From Bacteroidales bacterium UBA1219 (lineage in GTDB: Bacteria; Bacteroidota; Bacteroidia; Bacteroidales; P3), in NCBI GenBank assembly GCA_002309295.1, contig DBXF01000067.1:58137-73551 (forward strand): DNA of 15,415 nt, in the 5' to 3' direction. Below are positions 12,385 through 15,415 of this stretch, in pieces; the first letter of the stretch is position 1, and every line of letters starts with the position of its first letter. Made by a program: the position numbers and the translations under genes. A model generated the notes under the pieces. The model saw nothing but the letters and a program-made list of their open reading frames with translations, was not told the DNA's origin and made no database searches.

Positions 12385-13878
12385 ATGATGAGAAAGTGGC
12401 GTTTGTTTTTATTTGCTGTACTATTTGCTTTCAGCACAGCAGGCATCTTTGCCCAACAGAATTATGATAGTTTCGTTGTCCATTCAAGCAAGCCCAAATT
12501 GGACTGGATACTTCACGATGTTAACCACACAGACCAATACACTGTATTAGTCATAGACATTTATTCGCTCGATTTCAACGAAAATTGTTTTGCGTTTTAC
12601 CAGTCATCGTATATCACAGTCAACAATTTATCTGGTGCACTTCGACCAGTGAAATGGACAATAAACGGAACCGAGCGACCCCTGGACGATTCCCGATGTT
12701 TTCCAAGAAACAGCAAAGGACAATATATCCGCAACAAGTTGTATTTTCCCCGTATTCCAGTAGGCTACGATTATTTCAATTTCTATATGGGGAATTTCAT
12801 CCGTTGGGAAAATATTTACGCCAAGAATGCAAACGCCACCAAGCAACTGGCTGTTACAGAACAATCGCTCCTTGAACAATGGAGCAAGACTGGATGTTCT
12901 ACCATTGAAGGCATATACCAGTGTTCCAAGTTGGGTGGAGAGACCAAAATGAGCAGAAGTATGAGGCTTGGCATTATTTACAATAAAGTCATCTCGGCAT
13001 ACGAAGCAGTCGTGTTGAACGAACACGACTTTTGGAAGGTTGGAGATGTGATAGGAGAACTGGTGCCTGATGAAAAAGAAGGGCTGTTTGTCGCAAACTA
13101 TTGGCGAAATCGCAACAAAGTTCCAATAACAAGTCGCCTATATGCGGCCTTCGACAGCAAGTCAATGGCCATTGCCACAAAAGAGGCATCTGCCGAATTT
13201 GTTAAAATATATCCTATTAATAGCTATGGACAACCAATTTCAAATCGATGGTCTGGTACTGGATGGGCTCTGGGCAATGGTTATTTGGTGACAAACAACC
13301 ACGTTGCAGAGGATGCTCGTTCTATTATAGTAAAAGGAATTGACGGTAATTATAACACTGGATATACAGCTGAAGTGGTTGCAACAGACAAAGTCAACGA
13401 CATTGCCGTTCTCAAAATTAACGACAGCCGTTTTAATGGATATGGAGTGTTACCGTACGGCGTTTCCGCTCGCATTGCTGATGTAGGAGAAGATGTATTT
13501 GTTTTAGGATTCCCTTTAGGGAAAGATCTTGGTGACGAGATAAAACTCACGAATGGCATTATTAATTCGCGTACAGGATTTGATTCTTATCAAAACTGCT
13601 ATCAAATTCAAGCTCCCATAACAAATGGAAATAGTGGCGGTCCAATGTTCGACAACAATGGAAATGTAATTGGCATTGTCGTAGGAGGATTGAACAAGCA
13701 TTTAAATCTGGCGGAAAATGTTGGATATGCTATTAAAACCTCATATCTTAAAATACTTATTGAAAATGCAGGATTGAACATTGTGCTTCCGAACAATAAC
13801 ACAATTTCAGCTATGTCTCTACCAGAAAAAGTCAAACGAGTGAAGAATTTTGTGTATTACATTGAATGCAGTAGGTGA
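12385..13878 (+). CDS. Exported HtrA/trypsin-like serine protease without PDZ domain
   Basis: A 497-residue exported protein. Two ATGs are adjacent (12385, 12388); either gives a Sec signal peptide ending GIFAQ. Residues about 280-475 form a chymotrypsin-fold protease of the HtrA (S1C) type, with the complete catalytic triad: His306 in TNNHVAED, Asp339 in NDIAVLKI and Ser417 in NGNSGGPMF, preceded by GTGWALGNGYLVTNNH. No PDZ domain follows; the protein ends about 25 residues after the fold. The first 250 mature residues are a separate region I cannot assign. It contains a W-rich stretch and segments such as NFYMGNFIRWENIY. HtrA proteases degrade or process misfolded envelope proteins. Direct abutment with the lipoprotein gene suggests joint function, perhaps the lipoprotein as partner or substrate (inference). 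A strong terminator follows. Confidence 0.88.
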   Translation: MMRKWRLFLFAVLFAFSTAGIFAQQNYDSFVVHSSKPKLDWILHDVNHTDQYTVLVIDIYSLDFNENCFAFYQSSYITVNNLSGALRPVKWTINGTERPLDDSRCFPRNSKGQYIRNKLYFPRIPVGYDYFNFYMGNFIRWENIYAKNANATKQLAVTEQSLLEQWSKTGCSTIEGIYQCSKLGGETKMSRSMRLGIIYNKVISAYEAVVLNEHDFWKVGDVIGELVPDEKEGLFVANYWRNRNKVPITSRLYAAFDSKSMAIATKEASAEFVKIYPINSYGQPISNRWSGTGWALGNGYLVTNNHVAEDARSIIVKGIDGNYNTGYTAEVVATDKVNDIAVLKINDSRFNGYGVLPYGVSARIADVGEDVFVLGFPLGKDLGDEIKLTNGIINSRTGFDSYQNCYQIQAPITNGNSGGPMFDNNGNVIGIVVGGLNKHLNLAENVGYAIKTSYLKILIENAGLNIVLPNNNTISAMSLPEKVKRVKNFVYYIECSR

Positions 13879-13900
13879 TATGATTCACTAAAAATGTTAT

Positions 13901-13936
13901 AGGCTTCCACAAAAACAATGTGGGAGCCTTTTTTTT
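13901..13936 (+). terminator. Rho-independent terminator of the lipoprotein-protease operon
   Basis: An 11-pair stem (AGGCTTCCACA with TGTGGGAGCCT, one T-G pair) around a seven-base A-rich loop, followed by eight T, 22 bp after the protease stop codon. Confidence 0.93.
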
Positions 13937-14025
13937 CTGTCGCCCCTTCAGGGCTCAATGGTTGGGGGATGTTCTTTTTACGGGGGCTTACGCCCCCGCC
14001 TGTTGTCTGTCGCCCCTACGGGGCT
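13937..14025 (+). repeat. Three-hairpin intergenic element, copy B
   Basis: An 89-bp element with GCCC-CTTCA-GGGC (13942-13954), CGGGGGC-TTAC-GCCCCCG (13981-13998) and GCCCC-TAC-GGGGC (14012-14024), each outer hairpin preceded by CTGTC. It is the inverted counterpart of the element at 11047-11133 and starts immediately after the terminator T run. Neither outer hairpin is followed by a T tract, so termination is not its evident role. Confidence 0.8.
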
Positions 14026-14053
14026 AATTTCTTGCCCCAAAGACTAGGAGAAA

Positions 14054-14081
14054 TTTTCAACTTTCAATTCTCAACTTTCAA
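14054..14081. repeat. Two tandem 14-bp units at the end of thiN
   Basis: TTTTCAACTTTCAA (14054-14067) and TTCTCAACTTTCAA (14068-14081) differ at one position. The second unit encodes part of the KLKVEN end of thiamine pyrophosphokinase and the first covers its stop codon and beyond. Confidence 0.7.
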
Positions 14082-14726
14082 CTTCCGCTCGTATGTCTGG
14101 AATACGATAGTCTCTCCCGTTGTCCGCACCTCGAAACTGTCGCCGAGGGCCGAGTTTAGCGTGCCTTCCCACAGATGGACGAACTTACGGTTCTCCACCG
14201 GATACTCCAAGCCACTGTAGGTCAAAACATTATCCTTGTCCATGCTGAACACCGACACCTGCTGGTGGGGGAAACTGCGGAAAGTGGTGTCGCCACTGAT
14301 GGCGGTAAACACTCCGTAGTCGGTAAACATCCGGCATTGGGCCACCTTGGCAAAGTCGGCAAGCAGGGCTATGTTGGCCAGCAGGTGGTCCTCACGCAGG
14401 CCGCTCGCCCCCACTATGGCCAATCGTCTCCAGCCCTGCGCCACGCTGTAGTCCACCGCCTTGCTGAGGTCGTTGTTGTCCTGCCGCGACACAACTACAA
14501 GCCTATCCGAAAGTCTCTCTTTCAGCGCTTTGGACAGCGAGTCGCCGTCGCCTACCACTGCCGTGGGCATAATGCCGGCACCGAGCGACTTGGCCGCCGC
14601 ACCGTCGCAGCACACCACCGGAAGTCCGCCGCGCAACAGCGACAACGGTATCTCATTTCGTGGAAACTCGCCATTGGCAAGTACCACAGCGTCAAATTCC
14701 TGTATGTCAATTGTGTATTGCATCAT
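14064..14726 (-). CDS. thiN: Thiamine pyrophosphokinase
   Basis: A 220-residue cytosolic enzyme that transfers pyrophosphate from ATP to thiamine, giving the cofactor TPP. Motifs in order: LANGEFP near the N terminus, VCCDGAAAKSL (about residues 37-47), AVVGDGDSLS (about 56-65), RQDNNDLSKAVDY (about 80-92, the acidic Mg/substrate site) and VGASGLREDHLLANIALL (about 104-121, equivalent to the GGRxDH motif). The C-terminal third is the expected beta domain. Two Met codons start the frame (14726 and 14723). The last residues (KLKVEN) and the stop codon lie in a tandem repeat, so the original C terminus may have been replaced. The gene lies downstream of rnr on the same strand with about 98 bp between them. 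No TPP riboswitch is seen. Confidence 0.9.
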   Translation of the reverse strand: MMQYTIDIQEFDAVVLANGEFPRNEIPLSLLRGGLPVVCCDGAAAKSLGAGIMPTAVVGDGDSLSKALKERLSDRLVVVSRQDNNDLSKAVDYSVAQGWRRLAIVGASGLREDHLLANIALLADFAKVAQCRMFTDYGVFTAISGDTTFRSFPHQQVSVFSMDKDNVLTYSGLEYPVENRKFVHLWEGTLNSALGDSFEVRTTGETIVFQTYERKLKVEN

Positions 14727-14735
14727 GTTTCAGTA

Positions 14736-14811
14736 CCGTGGGTTGCACCCACGTTTGTTTTATTTGCCGTGGGTTGCACCCACGTTTGTAGTCCGTCGCC
14801 CTTTCAGGGCT
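14736..14811. repeat. Tandem hairpins between rnr and thiN
   Basis: CGTGGGT-TGC-ACCCACG occurs twice (14737-14753, 14768-14784) inside a 23-bp direct repeat with a 31-bp period, followed by GCCCT-TTC-AGGGC (14798-14810). The last one carries the GTCGCCC lead-in seen in copies A and B, and the order large hairpin, about 10 bp, GTCGCC hairpin is also the same, so this is a third, modified member of that family. It fills most of the 98-bp gap. Confidence 0.8.
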
Positions 14812-14824
14812 TTTTGGTATTTTA

Positions 14825-15415
14825 TTATTTTTTATTCGATTTCTTGTTTTTGCGTTTCGGCGAGCCGTGTCGGGAGTCGTGTCGGCCGCCGTTTTTCGGC
14901 TTGCGGTCGGGGCGCTGCTCTTTGGCATCGTGGCGACGGTCGGGACGTGCCGTGGGTTCGTCGTCGTTCACCAGAGTGAAATCCAGTTGCTTGCGCTGCA
15001 TGTCCACACGTTTCACACGTATCGTCACCGGCGAGCCGAGCTTGTAGGTCTTGCCGTAGCGGCGGCCTATCACCTGATAGTTGTCCTCGTCGAGGTAATA
15101 GAAATCGTCGTTGAGGTCGCCGAGGGGAATCATGCCCTCGCATTTGTTGCCCTCTATTTCGGCGTAGATGCCCCATTTGCTCACACCCGAGATAAGTGCC
15201 GGAAACTCCTGTCCAATCTTGTCGGAGAGGAACTCGGCCTGCTTGTATTTCACCGAAGTGCGTTCGGCTTCCACAGCCTTGCGCTCCATCAGCGAGGCAT
15301 GTTTGCAACGCTCCTCGTAGGCCGTCTGGTCGGCGGACTTGCCACCGTTGAGGTAATGCTCAAGCAGACGGTGCACCATAAGGTCGGGATAGCGGCGTAT
15401 GGGCGAGGTGAAATG
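14825..15415 (-). CDS. rnr: Ribonuclease R, C-terminal part (5' end outside window)
   Basis: The last 196 residues of an RNB-family 3'-5' exoribonuclease. The window edge falls inside the RNB signature HFTSPIRRYPDLMVHRLL, so the catalytic domain is truncated by the window and not by mutation. Then come a helical segment with ERKAVEAERTSVKYKQAEFL and an S1 RNA-binding domain (about residues 70-145, GVSKWGIYAEIEGNKCEGMI and later RVKRVDMQRKQLDFTL). The tail is about 45 residues, rich in Lys, Arg, Asp and Pro, ending KRKNKKSNKK. RNase R degrades structured RNA processively; the basic tail is typical and aids RNA binding. Confidence 0.94.
   Translation of the reverse strand, partial: HFTSPIRRYPDLMVHRLLEHYLNGGKSADQTAYEERCKHASLMERKAVEAERTSVKYKQAEFLSDKIGQEFPALISGVSKWGIYAEIEGNKCEGMIPLGDLNDDFYYLDEDNYQVIGRRYGKTYKLGSPVTIRVKRVDMQRKQLDFTLVNDDEPTARPDRRHDAKEQRPDRKPKNGGRHDSRHGSPKRKNKKSNKK

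Noticed and set aside
14798..14815. Terminator of rnr
   Set aside because: The hairpin is followed by T on the plus strand, whereas rnr is on the minus strand; no plus-strand gene ends there.
14175..15047. Plus-strand frame of 290 codons across thiN and rnr
   Set aside because: It runs antisense through two recognised genes and the hairpin repeats between them.

Overview
The window reads as chromosomal DNA of a Bacteroidetes bacterium, most likely a member of the Bacteroidales. Three things point there. Three promoters match the Bacteroidetes sigma-ABfr pattern (a TAnnTTTG -7 box, twice with a TTTG -33 box exactly 19 bp upstream). Start codons lack clear Shine-Dalgarno sequences. The gene set includes porX, the response regulator of the type IX secretion system, which is confined to this phylum. 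No rRNA, tRNA, CRISPR array, transposase or phage gene was seen.

Layout. 1-1594 (+): the 3' part of ettA (ABC-F translation factor), then a secreted protein of unknown function that overlaps it by one base. 1679-3253 (-): three tandem paralogous small membrane proteins (CCC-motif/DUF4190-like), then a DUF2752 protein in the same reading frame as the last paralog. 3518-5395 (-): htpG, with a clear terminator and, upstream, a three-copy 19-bp direct repeat. 5600-5700: a cluster of small hairpins. 5911-6405 (+): a short exported FGE/SUMF1-like protein behind an excellent promoter. 6443-7510 (-): an AAA (ATPase_2-type) ATPase. 7565-8511: about 950 bp of AT-rich DNA with no convincing gene but with a duplicated 26-bp element, a 61-bp long hairpin and smaller inverted repeats. 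8512-10889 (+): porX and ispE, nearly touching. 10890-11544: hairpin elements, a promoter with a candidate operator, and a leader that looks like a structured RNA. 11545-13878 (+): an AT-richer two-gene operon of a lipoprotein and a PDZ-less HtrA/trypsin-like protease with an unknown N-terminal half. 14064-15415 (-): thiamine pyrophosphokinase and the 3' end of RNase R.

Most genes are housekeeping: translation (ettA), protein folding (htpG), RNA decay (rnr), thiamine (thiN) and isoprenoid precursors (ispE). The less ordinary material is the lipoprotein-protease operon. It sits behind a strong promoter whose -33 box overlaps a 9-bp inverted repeat and behind a roughly 230-nt leader with two mutually exclusive pairings. 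It is bracketed by two related three-hairpin elements of 87 and 89 bp in opposite orientation. Together these look like a regulated envelope-stress or surface-protein unit that may have been acquired or moved as a cassette; that reading is inference. About 15 small perfect or near-perfect hairpins, often with GAA/TTC or TAC loops, are scattered only between genes and form a dispersed repeat family.
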